Source: CAWAHD01 sp963781785 (lineage in GTDB: Bacteria > Planctomycetota > Planctomycetia > Isosphaerales > Isosphaeraceae). Taken from it: 64,000 nucleotides of DNA. The stretch lies in the NCBI GenBank assembly GCA_963781785.1, contig CAWAHD010000002.1, forward strand, positions 5,456,001-5,520,000. Reading direction: 5' to 3'. How positions within the stretch are numbered: position 1 is the stretch's first letter; each line of letters begins with the position of its first letter. The notes beneath the pieces were generated by a model. That model worked only from the letters and a program-made list of their open reading frames with translations, ran no database searches and was not told where the DNA came from. This document shows positions 9,498-20,172 of the stretch, piece by piece. Made by a program: the position numbers and the translations under genes.

Positions 9498-9655
9498 CGT
9501 TACTCCCGTCATCTCCCATGAAACTGTGGGCAAGCCAGCGGGCTGCCCGGCAAAACCCGTTGCAAACTACTGCGCGGGCTTTAATCAAGCCCGGTGCAGC
9601 CGACGAAGCCATCACGATTCCTCGCGACCCCCGCGGTCTGGGGCACCAATCCCAG

Positions 9656-9728
<73 letters not shown>

Positions 9729-9874
9729 ACGGTTTCTGTTCTGGTTCCGATCAATTGACCCAATGTTGACCCTTCACGTTCGCTCAAGGATCGGCCGGGC
9801 GAGCCGATCACGCAATCACAGTAGGTAGGTTTTCGTCAGATTCCCCTCCGGCCCGGCTGTCCACCCCGAGTGAA

Positions 9875-9945
9875 AGCGGGTGATGGGAATCGAACCCACG
9901 TAGCCTGCTTGGAAGGCAGGTACTCTACCATTGAGTTACACCCGC
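9875..9945 (-). tRNA. tRNA-Gly, anticodon TCC
   Basis: A 71-base cloverleaf with acceptor GCGGGTG/CACCCGC, anticodon stem CCTGC/GCAGG, loop CTTCCAA giving anticodon TCC. It corresponds in position and anticodon to glyT of E. coli. Confidence 0.95.
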
Positions 9946-10157
9946 GGTTGCACCGTCCTGGAGACCGGCGCTCGGGGAGATCCATCGCAGGTTGCAAGGG
10001 CCGCATGCGTTCTTCATGATTGTCCCTACCGCCCTCGCTGGAGGCTCCCGTCGGTGTGCGTCGTGCCCTCCCTGATGTCGTGTTCGAGGTTCCCGAGTCA
10101 AAGAGGCCAGGTTCCGTCCGGATTCCCAATCCGACCCATCCCCATCGGGCGGAAGCA

Positions 10158-10239
10158 TGGGTGGAGCAGGATTCGAACCTGCGAAGGCAGTGCCACCAGA
10201 TTTACAGTCTGGCCCCTTTGGCCGCTTGGGTATCCACCC
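10158..10239 (-). tRNA. tRNA-Tyr, anticodon GTA
   Basis: An 82-base class II tRNA with a long variable arm, acceptor GGGTGGA/TCCACCC, anticodon stem CCAGA/TCTGG and loop CTGTAAA giving anticodon GTA. It corresponds to tyrU of E. coli in the same gene order. Confidence 0.95.
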
Positions 10240-10333
10240 GTTAGTGACAAATCTCAATCGTCGTAAGTCGTGACTCTGCTCAAATGCGGCCGGAAGGTGC
10301 CCCGCCCCGTTGATCAATCGTCGGCGCTGGCAG

Positions 10334-10406
10334 AGCTGGCGGTGAGACTCGAACTCACAACCCTCGGTTTACAAAACCGAAGCTCTGCCGATTGAGCTAC
10401 GCCAGC
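10334..10406 (-). tRNA. tRNA-Thr, anticodon TGT
   Basis: A 73-base cloverleaf with acceptor GCTGGCG/CGCCAGC, anticodon stem TCGGT/ACCGA and loop TTTGTAA giving anticodon TGT. It is the first gene of the tRNA-tuf cluster, corresponding to thrU of E. coli. Confidence 0.95.
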
Positions 10407-10428
10407 CTCGTGGGCGATGAAATCGTCT

Positions 10429-10456
10429 AATATACCCTGGAGATCGCATGTTGCAA
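10429..10456 (-). promoter_or_regulatory. Sigma-70-type promoter of the tRNA-tuf cluster
   Basis: On the minus strand a TTGCAA box (10451-10456) and a TATATT box (10429-10434) are separated by 16 bases, 22 bases upstream of tRNA-Thr(TGT). Position, spacing and match to the consensus fit the main promoter of this stable-RNA cluster. The plus-strand stretch from 10457 to 10734 holds no other feature I recognise. Confidence 0.65.
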
Positions 10457-10734
10457 GGGTTTTCCGCGCAGCAGGCAAAAACCTGCTCGCGGCGGGCGCA
10501 CCACCAGCGCAGCATCCCGGGTGCCAGATCATCATACCGTGCAGGCGCCAAGGGCGGCAAGTGTCCTCTGATTTTCGGTGTTACGTGCCGAGCCGGCGGC
10601 CGCGTTCTCACGGTTCTCACTGATTCGACGCCTGGCCGGGCTACCCTGCCCTCACCTGGCCTAATCTTGCCGACATCAGCCGCGGCTCTTGCACCAGCTC
10701 GAGTACCGCAGCCAGATCCATTTCCGGTGCGAAA

Positions 10735-11088
10735 TTGATCGCGCAGGGTATTCACCTGCTGGTGATTGACCTGTTCCCGCCGAGCAAGCGCGACCCGCAG
10801 GGGATTCACAGGGCGATCTGGGATGAGTTTGTTGCGGAGGACTTCGAGCTGCCGGGCGAAGAGCGCCTGACGCTGGCTGCGTACGACGCGGGTCCGCCGC
10901 CCGTGGCGTACGTCGAGCCGGTCGGGGTCGGCGAGGTGCTGCCCGAAATGCCGATTTTCCTCAAGCCGGAGTTCTACGTGCTGGCGCCGCTTGGGCAGAC
11001 CTACCAGACGACCTGGGACGATTTCTTCCCGGCCCCGATGAAGAGGCTGCTGGAGGGGCCGCCGAACGGGAGACCGTCGGAGCCATAG
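10735..11088 (+). pseudogene. Remnant of a DUF4058-like protein, C-terminal part
   Basis: A 117-codon reading frame beginning at a TTG with GIHLLVIDLFPPSKRDPQGI and continuing IWDEFVAEDFELP, YDAGPPPVAYVEPV and LPEMPIFLKPEFYV. I recognise this as the C-terminal portion of a family common in planctomycetes and usually annotated DUF4058; the recognition is from memory. The upstream sequence does not supply the N-terminal half in any frame and no ribosome site is evident, so this is most likely a 5'-truncated remnant. Function is unknown. Confidence 0.5.
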
Positions 11089-11151
11089 CCTTGGGTTCAG
11101 CGTGAACGAGACAAACCGCTCTCGATGTCCACACGCCTTCACCGCACCGGC

Positions 11152-14100
11152 TTATTGGGGGTCAGCGCGGGACTTGCCCAGGAACTTGATCACCTCGTTG
11201 AAGAGCGGCAGCGGCACGAAGTCATACTGGGGAGCTGAGGGTGTTCCCAGGACATGGCAAATGAGGAACGGCGTGCTGGCTTCGCGCGTGAAGTCACTCA
11301 GCACGGGGAAATGGAAGCGATCGCGGCCCCAGAGGACGTTCAAGCGGAGATCAAGGTTGCCCTGGGGATCGAGGGTGCCCTGCCCTAACAGGCTGAAGGC
11401 ATTGCCGGTGAACTTGATCGGGTCGAACGTCGTCAGGCCGTGAGACACGGTGAAGGTCACGTCGGCCGAGTCAAAGGCGGTCTTGGCCGGAGTGCGCACT
11501 CGGTCCGCCGGTGCGAGCCTGATGTTGGGTAGCGGGTTCAGGACCTTGGCAATGCGGAACACGGCAGGGAGCTCGCCCAGGTCGCCCTGGGTGAGGTGAG
11601 CGTCTCCGCCGCCGCGGAGGCTGCGGACATCGCTGCCCATCCCGTTGAGCTCGATGCTGGCGTTGATCGTTCCGCGGTAGGACTGACGACCGTTGATCGT
11701 GTGCGCATATTCCTCAAGCTGAGCGCCCTGGATCGAAAGGGCGGTGTGATAGCGCGGGGTGTCGTCCAGCGTGATCCAGCTCTCCTCTCCCAGGAGCTCG
11801 CCCTTCAGAAAGCTGCCTCGAATGCTATCGAGCGTGGCCACGCCGCCCTTGACGTGGAACGGGGATTCCAGACGGGTGATCTGCTGGCCCAGCAAGGTGA
11901 CGCTGCCGAGCTTCAAGATCCCTTCGACCTCCAGATGGCGGCCGTTGGACCAGCCTTGGGCACGCTCGATCTGGCCATTGATGTGCTCCAGAGGAATTGC
12001 CGTCTTGACGGTGTTGTCGTTGAATACGACGAGCATCTTGCTCCAGCGGCACCAGGCAAGCTCGCTCTCCACGCCCGACCAGCCGATCTGGAGATCTCCG
12101 CGGGCCCGGAACGAGTGGCCGTCGTCGAGCCGGAGGGCGAACTGCTGCATCAAGGGCGGCATCCGTTTGCGCAGGTCCTGGTCAAACCGGATCCGCTCGA
12201 CCAGGAGATCGTGCACGCTGAGATCAAAACGGCCAGTGTCCTTGAGGTCGACGGTTCCCCGGGCGAATTTCACCGTGCGCCGCGGAACTTGAAGTTCACG
12301 TCATGCATCGCCACCTTGCCATCGTCGAAGATGAACCATCCGCGCACGTCTTCCATCGGCAGCTCGATCGTCCCGCCGGGGTCGATGCCGGGCTGGGGTG
12401 ATCGCGTGATCGCCAGCCGTAAGCTCGACTCTCGCCGCGGCAGGATCACGATGTGCGTGTGATGCGGGCCCCGCGGGGTCACCTGCACCTTGGCCTCGAC
12501 GTCGCAGGCACCGGAGGGATTGATCGTCGGCCAGGTCTGCCGCCATGCCTTCGGCAGGGCTGCCTGAAGCTCGCCGCTGAACGGGAGATACTGGGCCTCA
12601 AGCGCGATGTCGATCTTGAGGGGCTCATCTCCGTTTTCCAGCTTCGGCATCGGCAGCTTTTCCACGCTTCCGCTCGCTGATATGATTGCCTGGCCATTGC
12701 TCCCACACATGTTCTTAAATGTCCATTTGTCTGGCTCGATATGGAGCCGGCCCTTCAAGTTTCGGATCGGGTAAGGCAGGCGATTCCAGGTGATCTCGCA
12801 GCGCTCGAAGAGATCGATATCGGCGTTGATCCTGACCGATCCTTGCGCGAGCCCTGCGCGCCCTGACCTGGGGTGCGCAACACGGTGGCGTGGGCCTTGA
12901 CCAGGCCACTTGGGTTGAACTGGTCGAGCACCTTGCGCACTTCAGGGCGCACAGCCTTCTTGAGCGTGTCGTCGACGGGCAACGACTCGGCCTGGATATC
13001 AAGCTCGACGATCGCATTCGGGCCCGGGTTCCGGATCGTGCCGGCGAGGCTAAGAGGCCCGCCGCCGATCAGCGTCTTCAGGTCGACCTCCAGGATGTTC
13101 TTCTTCAGGCTCAAGAGCCCGGTCAGGTGATCGAGCGGATAGGGAAAATCGCGGTAGACTGCCGAAACGTCCCGGCACAGCACCGTCGCATCCCACTCCA
13201 GCGGCGTGCCCCGAGCCGGGCGTGCCAGATGAACCGAGGCATCGACACGCCCCTGGGTGCGAAGATATCCCAAAGATTATCATACTCTGATGGCGTGCGG
13301 TCGCGCAGCCGTTTGTCGAGCTCGAGATCCAGCAGTTTGATCGAGAGGTCAAGCGGAAACCGCTCTGGGTTGGTCACATCGACCTTTCCGCTGGCCCGGA
13401 GGGTCGTCTTGCCGTTGGAACCCTGGGCGTGGTCGATCGACACCACGCCGTCCTCGACCGTCAACGAGGCCTCGAGATCGTTGACCGTGAACGGCAGGAG
13501 GGGACAGTCCCAGACACCCTCTCGGATCTTGACCGACGCCTGGTATTTCAGCCGATCGACGGGCCGTGCACCGGGATTGTAACGCAATCGATTCAGCTCG
13601 ACATCGATGACACCGTTGTTGAGCGCCAGCGCCTGCGCGGCCGGGCGCAGCTCCCTGGGAATTCGCCGGCGCAGGCTTTCCGACAGGGTCAGTCCGTCGA
13701 GCGTACCATCGAGCGTGGTGATTCCCGTGCTCAGGTCGATCGTGCCTCGGAGCGTGAGCCGGCCGAAGACGTCGCCACGGGCCGAGCCTTCAAATGCGTA
13801 CTGGCTGGGCCCGGCTCCGGCGACTCTTTCGATCCTCAGGCTCACGTCACGGAGGATTGCCAGACCCGGGCCGATCGTGCCTTTAGCCTTCGCCGGCGGG
13901 GTTGAGCGCAACGGCAAATCCGGCGCAGGCTGTGCAGGCTCGGCCGCCTGGCCGGAGCCAGCGCTCGGAATTGCCGGTGCTACGGGTGCCAGCGAGGATG
14001 AACGCGGGGCGGAGTTTGAAGCGGCTTCTTCTTCAACGAACAACTCGAGGGTGGCATTGCTGATCACGATCGGGGGCGTGTCGATCCAGGGACCGGGCCA

Positions 14101-14517
14101 GGGGTCAGCCAGGAGACCCTGGAGGTTCCATGTTCCATCGCGGCGACGGCACAGCCGCAGGGTCGGACGACCTACAATGATCTCACTGGCTCCCAGATCT
14201 CCTTGGGCCAGCTTTCCCCGCTTGATCCGGATGTTCAGCCACGGAATGCGCACGGTCTCGAACCACGCGCCATTGATCTCCTGGCGCAGCTTCAGGTCGT
14301 GAACGGCGACCTCGCCGGCGAACAGGTGGACTCTCACCCGGCCAGGATCGAGCATTGCCCTCGGGAAGAACCGGATCGCTTGTTCCCTGATCAGGTTCGC
14401 AGCCGTTTCACTGTCGGTGATGTACCAGTACGCAAACCAGAGCCCGCCTCCCAGAGTCGAAGAGAGGAGCACGAAACCCCATAAGAGCGTCTTCGCCACG
14501 CGCCGTCCGATACGCAT
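11152..14517 (-). CDS. AsmA-like envelope protein, one gene read as four overlapping frames
   Basis: Four consecutive, slightly overlapping frames (14517-13123, 13273-12755, 12758-12270, 12273-11152) read as one protein of about 1,120 residues. The start ATG at 14515-14517 has AGGGAGG about 12 bases upstream. Residues 9-30 form a membrane anchor. The rest is a long beta-rich region of repeated units, ending in a typical AsmA C-terminal pattern (GTLDPQGNLDLRLNVLWGRD). AsmA/TamB-like proteins bridge inner and outer membranes and are linked to lipid transport. Breaks lie near 13265, 12850 and 12275; the last forms a GTGA stop-start overlap, so real coupling is possible there. It follows the glycosyltransferase gene closely. 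Confidence 0.72.
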
Positions 14518-14579
14518 TGATCCCGCGCCTCCCTGCCCCGAATCGATCGAACCGGGCACTGCTTTGCTCTTGCCCATTT

Positions 14580-16018
14580 TCAGCAGACTGGATTGCCGCG
14601 GCGCCTTACGCCGGCAATCAGCGTCGTCCATCCGATCGCCGCTAGCCCGATTGCAGGCATCTGGCCGGGAATTCGATAGCGCATCGAGCTCGCGAAGACC
14701 AGATGCAGGGCACAGAAATAGAGCACCGGCCCCGCGAGCAGCACCAGTGTGCGTGCCTCGTGCCGCCGGCTCCAGGCGCCCAGGGCCAGGAGCATGAGGA
14801 CGGGAAGCTCCACGATCGCACTGGCGATTGACAAGAGCGGGGAGCGAGCGCTATCGGCATTGGGCCACGGGCTCCAGAACCGCGCCAGCTTGATCACCGC
14901 GAGCTCGGCAACACGCCTTGGCTGCCTTCGAGCGTAGGCCGCTGCACGGGCTGTCAGAAAAGCATCCTGATCCTGTTCGTCGAGCGGCCAGATCTCACGA
15001 TCGCTCAAGAAGCTCATATCGCTTGCGCCCGTCGCCCTGGGGTTGATCCCGTCGTAGAGGCTGGCTCCCATCCAGAGCGCCGTCGGAACGAACCGGCCGT
15101 GAATCCGGGCATTGCGAAACCACCAGGGCCCCATCACGATGGCGACCCCGAGCGCGTAAACCAGAGCACCCCGGATCGTGGCAGCCCGCGGCGATGATCG
15201 GCAACCTTCAGAACGACCCAGATCATGAGCGCCAGCGGAACAAAGAGTGCCCAGGAAGGGCGCACCAGGATTGCTGCCCCGGCGGCCGCGCCGCCGGCCA
15301 GTGCGATCAGCCAGGCTTTCCAGCCGGAGCAGGCGCCGGGCGCGGCGGGCCGGGAAGAGACCAGCCCGAATCGCCAGCGAGGGACGCCGGAGGGTCCTGC
15401 GCGGATATCGGTCCAGCCCCAAAGCAGGGCAAGACCCAAGAGACCAGTCAGCATGAGCGGCTCGAAGACGGCTTCCGACAGAATCAAGGGCGACATGAGA
15501 ACGTAATAGGGGCCAACCGCGGCGAGCAGGGCGGCCAAAAGAGGTGCCGGCCAGAAACGCGACGCCCCCGTGCCGGACGGGGCCAGGTCGCTTCTCGCCA
15601 CCAGTGCGAGCGTCAGGCGGTAGACCAGGTAGACGCTCGCTGCGCCCAGCACAGCCTGGACCAACCGAACCGGCAATGTGCGCTCACCGAAGACAGCCTG
15701 GCACGCTGCCAGGAACAGTGGGTAACCGGGCGTGCGGAGCGAGAAGTGCGGGATATCGCTCCATTCCACGATTTCCGAGGTCGCGGCCCAGCGGATCATC
15801 CGCCCGAGCTGCCAGTAGTATCGGGAGTCCGGGAACAGGCAGACCTGATCGGGCCCGTGCCTGTGGACGACGAGATCAACGACGCCGGCGGCAAGCACGC
15901 GCAGTCCCAGCGCGATTTCCAGGACAAGCCGGAGCCCCGCCAGCTCGGCCGGACCGCCGGCCCCGGAGCGGGCACGCGACGGCTTTCGAGAGGAATCGGG
16001 AGGGGTCGGCTCGTCCAC
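14580..16018 (-). CDS. Multispanning glycosyltransferase-like protein (GT39/ArnT type), one frameshift
   Basis: A membrane protein of about 480 residues with many hydrophobic helices. The N-terminal part has an acidic DSRYYWQLGR loop after the first helix and the LRTPGYPLFLAA stretch typical of dolichyl-phosphate-mannose transferase-like (PMT/ArnT) enzymes, which move sugars from lipid carriers at the outer face of the membrane. The reading frame changes near 15187-15191: ...VADHRR continues as AATIRGALVYALGVAIVMGPWW in the next frame and runs to the stop at 14580. One missing base explains it. The AsmA-like start lies about 60 bases beyond its stop, suggesting an operon. Acceptor and donor are unknown. 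Confidence 0.72.
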
Positions 16019-16086
16019 GCGCGGCCACTCCTTTTCACCTCACCGTGATCCACGACCCGCCTCCCGTGCCTGCGCGGAGAGGATCT

Positions 16087-16102
16087 TCCCGACCGGTCGG
16101 GA
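16087..16102. promoter_or_regulatory. 16-bp perfect palindrome between divergent genes
   Basis: TCCCGACCGGTCGGGA is a perfect inverted repeat in the 350-base gap between the minus-strand glycosyltransferase and the plus-strand permease. Its position 70 bases upstream of the glycosyltransferase start suits a dimeric repressor site. That role is inference. Confidence 0.35.
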
Positions 16103-16282
16103 TGGCGGCGCGATCGTATGCCAAAACGACCAAACCGTCAATCGCAACGGAGCCCAGAGCGATGGCGACGGCCGGAAGCGACTGCCTGGTGGTCCGTCAA
16201 TCTACGAATGAGCGGTAGGAAATATGGAGACCTCCGGTCGGCCGCAGGGCGGGGTCCGGAGACCCGCGCCCAACAACCGAGT

Positions 16283-16312
16283 TTGACAGCGTATGAGAAT
16301 CTCGGAAAGAAT
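16283..16312 (+). promoter_or_regulatory. Possible sigma-70 promoter of the first ABC-2 permease
   Basis: A perfect TTGACA (16283-16288) is followed after 18 bases by AAGAAT (16307-16312, four of six consensus bases), about 55 bases upstream of the permease GTG. The second permease also has a TTGACA (18219-18224) 82 bases before its start. Confidence 0.4.
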
Positions 16313-16368
16313 CCAGATGCGGGAGTGAATGCGGCTCGCGGATTGCGTCGCCAACGGCAGGACTGAAC

Positions 16369-18185
16369 GTGCGCGTACGGCTCGGACCGGGGCCCGTGTT
16401 TGCTTACGAGTGGCTGACCTCAACGCGGCGGTGGCAGCTTTTTGCCTTGCGCGCGGCCTTCGTCGCCGCGCTTCTTTTCGGGATGATGGTGGTATGGCAA
16501 GTCGCGCCCGATCGCCAGAGCCGAGGTCAGACCGTCTCGATCGAAACACTGGCCAGGTACGGCGAAGCGTTTTATCTGACAATCGTCACGATCGAGCTGA
16601 CGCTCGTTCTGCTCGCGGCGCCGGCGGCCACCGCGGGGGCTGTTTGCCTTGACAAGGCGCGGGGCACGCTCGACCACCTGATGGCCACCGACCTGTCGAA
16701 TAGCGAAATCGTGCTCGGCAAGCTGGGCGTGCGGCTGGTGCCGGTGCTCGGCCTGATCGCCTGCGTCTTGCCGCTCATGGCACTGTCGGGCCTGCTGGGA
16801 GGGATCGATCCGACGGCGCTCTTTGGCTCGTTCTTGACGGCAGCCGGCTGCGCCGTCCTCGGCTGCTCGCTGGCCTTCACACTGTCGGTCTGGGGGCGAA
16901 AAACGCACGAAGTTTTGATGCTGACATACTTGATCGTGATTCTCTGGATGAGTAGTCCGCTGCTCCTCATGATCGGGGCGTATTTGGTCGGGGTGCCGAC
17001 ACCCGGACAGGTTCCCCAGATTCTGAGCGATCTGGCGACCTATTCCAATCCTTACTATTTGGTCTATGCCCCGTACGCGGCACCGGGCAATGTCGGCACG
17101 ATCACTTTCCTGGAGTTTCTGGGCGGCTCTTTATGCGTCTCGGGGCTCCTGGTGGCCCTGGCGGTCTATCGGATTCGCGCGGTGGTCGTGAAGCACGCCG
17201 GGCTATTCGGTTCGGGGTCTCGGCGAGGTCGAGGCTGGCTGGGGTCTGACTTTCGCCGGCCGGCATGGGTTCCGCGGCTTCGCGGTCCATCGCTTGACGG
17301 CAACCCGGTCTTGTGGCGCGAGTGGCACCGTTCGCGGCCGTCTCGGTTCCTGCGGGCGGTCTGGTTGATCTATGCGGGCTTGGGAGTCATCTGGGTGTTG
17401 ATGGTGCTGCGATTGGAGGCACGTCCTGGCCGGGAGATCGTCGCCGCCATGAATACGTTCCAGGTGGCCGTCGGCTTGCTGCTCTTGAGCGTATCCGCGG
17501 CAACCAGCCTGGCCGAGGAGCGGGTGCGGGGCAGCCTCGACGTTCTCATGTCGACGCCGCTCTCGACCCGGGAGATTCTGGCAGGGAAATGGTGGGGATC
17601 GTTTCGGCTGGCGCCCACGTCTTGCTCTGGCCTGCCGTGATGGGGGGCATCCTGCTCGTGGATGGAGGGCGCGTGACCGGCTATCTGGTGTTGATGGGGC
17701 TGACCCTGAGCTATGCCGCGGCGATTGCCAGCCTGGGGCTGGCCATTGCAACCTGGGTCAGCCGAATGGGCCGGGCCGTCACGATCTGCGTCTCCGTGTA
17801 TGTCGTCACTGCGATTGTCTGGCCGATCCTGGTCATGATCGGCAGCAAGCACGATAATCTCGGACTGAGCCTGCTCATGGGGAGCCCGCTCTGCGGTACG
17901 CCGTTCGCGACGAACATGGTCGCTTCGGGTCAGCATGTGCCGGATTCCGACGATCTGGGCATCTGGTGGGGAGCCTTTTTCTGGATGCTGATCCATGGAG
18001 GCGCCGCGGTTGCGTTATTCGCAATGACCGTGGCGAGCTTCGACCATTGCCTGGGGCGGATGCCGGAATCGGCCCAACCGGGTGATCCCCGAGGCCAGCG
18101 GAAGCCGCCATCGGTCTTGAAGCCCGAGCTTGATGACTATTCGGACGAAGATCTCTTCGCGGCAGCCGAACCGCCGCAACCTTGA
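16369..18185 (+). CDS. ABC-2 type transporter permease, first tandem copy, one frameshift
   Basis: About 605 residues starting at GTG 16369. Twelve or so hydrophobic segments fall into two halves with a soluble middle loop (SLDGNPVLWREW). The cytoplasmic motif ERVRGSLDVLMSTPLSTREIL is the hallmark of gliding/Nos-type ABC-2 permeases. After KWWGSFRLAP the frame breaks at CCC 17614-17616; one extra C restores HVLLWPAVMGG and the alignment with the downstream paralogue, running to the stop at 18185. It forms the membrane channel of an ATP-driven exporter, substrate unknown. No ATPase gene is nearby, so the partner must be elsewhere. Confidence 0.8.
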
Positions 18186-18306
18186 TCGATATCCTGCCGG
18201 GCACGCGCGTCCATTGGTTTGACAAACGTCCGATTTTCAGGGACGATTGACGGATCGTTGCGGGCTATTCGAGAAGTCGGTGCTTCGCTTGTGAGGGAAT
18301 CTGACG

Positions 18307-20172
18307 GTGCAAGCGCGACTGGGACCGGGGCCGGTTTTTGCCTACGAGTGGCTCACGGCAACGCGGCGCTGGCAGTTGTATGCGGTGCGCGCGGGATTTG
18401 TGTGCGCGATCCTGGCCGGGATGGTATTCGTCGTGCAAATCGATGATCCCGCGATCGGAGCGGGCCAGGCGGACTCGCTCCAGGCGCTCGCGACCTACGG
18501 ACGGCGCCTGTTCTTGACGATCGCCTCGATCGAGCTCACGCTGGTGCTCCTGGTGGCGCCCGCCGCGACCGCGGGAGCGATCTGCCTGGACAAGGCGCGG
18601 GGCACCCTGGACCACATGCTGGTCACCGACCTGTCCAATGCCGAGATCGTACTCGGAAAGCTGGGCGTGCGACTGGCGCCCGTGCTGGGCCTGATCGCCT
18701 GCGTCGTGCCGATCATGGCGCTGGCAGGGCTCATGGGCGGGATCGACCCGAACGCGCTTTTCGGGTCGTTCCTGGCGGCCGTGGGCTGCGCGGCGGTGGG
18801 CTGCTCGCTGGCCTTGACGCTGTCGGTCTGGGGTCGAAAGACCCAGGACGTCCTGATGCTCACCTATTTGATCATCATTTTGTGGCTCTTCGCGCGGTAT
18901 CTCCTGGAGACGGTGTGGACCAACACCCAGTTGTCGTCCCTTACGTTTTTCGTGCCGGCACTGTGGGATTGGCTCGAGTTTTTGAATCCTTATTACCTCG
19001 TATTTGCTCCGTATTCGAAGCCCGGGACCGTGAGCCCGACCGACTACCTGGAGTTCCTGGTGATTTGCCTGGGCGTCTCCGGCGCCTTGGCGGCCCTGGC
19101 GACCTGTCGGATCCGCGCGGTCGTTCGAGCACAAGGCGCGCGACGACCGAACAGACTGAGCCGCTTGTTCACCGTGCACTTTCCGGAGCTGCCGTCGTGG
19201 TGGTCGTTCATCGGCCCGTCGCTCGACGGCAATCCGGTTTTCTGGCGCGAGTGGTGCCGCGCGAAGCCGTCGCGGTTGATGCGCGTGGTGTGGACGCTCT
19301 ACGGCGTCATGGGGCTGGCCTGGATCGGGCTGACTGTGTCAAGCCTCACTTCGGGAGGGACCAACCGCGACATGATCGCGATCGGCAATGTTTTCCAGGT
19401 CGCCGTCGGCTTGCTCCTGTTGAGCGTCAATGCCGCCACCAGCCTGGCTGAGGAACGGGTGCGCGGCAGCCTGGACATCCTGCTTTCCACGCCGCTCTCG
19501 ACCCGGTCGATCCTGGCAGCGAAATGGGCCGGGAGCTTCCGGAGTGTTCCGCTCCTCTTGTTTGCACCGGCCTTGACGAATTTTCTTCTGGCCTGGGAGA
19601 GCGGGCGCTGGATTGCCTATCTGCATTTCCTGGGACTGATGTTGGCGTATAGTGCCGCGATCGTCAGCCTGGGCTTGGCACTGGCAACCTGGCAAAGCCG
19701 GCTCGGCCGGGCGGTGGCTCTATGCGTGGCCACTTACGTGCTGTTTTCATTCGGATGGCCAGCTCTGTTCATTGCCACGAATTCAGGGCGGAGCATGGAC
19801 GATCACGTCATGTTGCCTCTGCTCATGGGGACGCCGTTCTACGGTACCCTGTTGGGGACGCTGGGCGTAACGGGTGGTCTTCGCAATATGTCGGGCAACG
19901 ACATCGATATCTGGGTTGGCTGCTGCCTCTGGGTCCTGATCCACGGCGGTGCGGCGGCCGTGCTCTACTGGGCAACGATCGCGACCTTCGACCACTGCCT
20001 GGGCCGCATGCCCGAGTGGGACGAGCCGGTGTATCCCCGATACCCAAACCCACGCATCGCCGCGGAATTCGAACGCAGGCGAGTCAAAACGACAGCCTCG
20101 AACGTCACTTCTTCGGGGGAACCGCCTTGGATTGACCGGATGCTTCCCTCGGAGGGCTCGGCGGCACCTTGA
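18307..20172 (+). CDS. ABC-2 type transporter permease, second tandem copy
   Basis: An intact 621-residue protein starting at GTG 18307 (MQARLGPGPVFAYEWLTATRRW). It is closely similar over its full length to the preceding gene, with the same APAATAGAICLDKARGTLDH and ERVRGSLDILLSTPLSTRSIL segments, and so arose by tandem duplication. It is predicted to be an inner-membrane permease without a nucleotide-binding domain. Its C-terminal 68 bases overlap the 3' end of the convergent sulfatase gene. It serves as the reference for where the first copy is frameshifted. Confidence 0.85.
   Translation: MQARLGPGPVFAYEWLTATRRWQLYAVRAGFVCAILAGMVFVVQIDDPAIGAGQADSLQALATYGRRLFLTIASIELTLVLLVAPAATAGAICLDKARGTLDHMLVTDLSNAEIVLGKLGVRLAPVLGLIACVVPIMALAGLMGGIDPNALFGSFLAAVGCAAVGCSLALTLSVWGRKTQDVLMLTYLIIILWLFARYLLETVWTNTQLSSLTFFVPALWDWLEFLNPYYLVFAPYSKPGTVSPTDYLEFLVICLGVSGALAALATCRIRAVVRAQGARRPNRLSRLFTVHFPELPSWWSFIGPSLDGNPVFWREWCRAKPSRLMRVVWTLYGVMGLAWIGLTVSSLTSGGTNRDMIAIGNVFQVAVGLLLLSVNAATSLAEERVRGSLDILLSTPLSTRSILAAKWAGSFRSVPLLLFAPALTNFLLAWESGRWIAYLHFLGLMLAYSAAIVSLGLALATWQSRLGRAVALCVATYVLFSFGWPALFIATNSGRSMDDHVMLPLLMGTPFYGTLLGTLGVTGGLRNMSGNDIDIWVGCCLWVLIHGGAAAVLYWATIATFDHCLGRMPEWDEPVYPRYPNPRIAAEFERRRVKTTASNVTSSGEPPWIDRMLPSEGSAAP

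Noticed and set aside
12270..12273. Two separate coupled genes at a GTGA overlap in the AsmA-like region
   Set aside because: Two further breaks lie within 1 kb and the protein continues across each, so one frameshifted gene is simpler, though coupling is not excluded.
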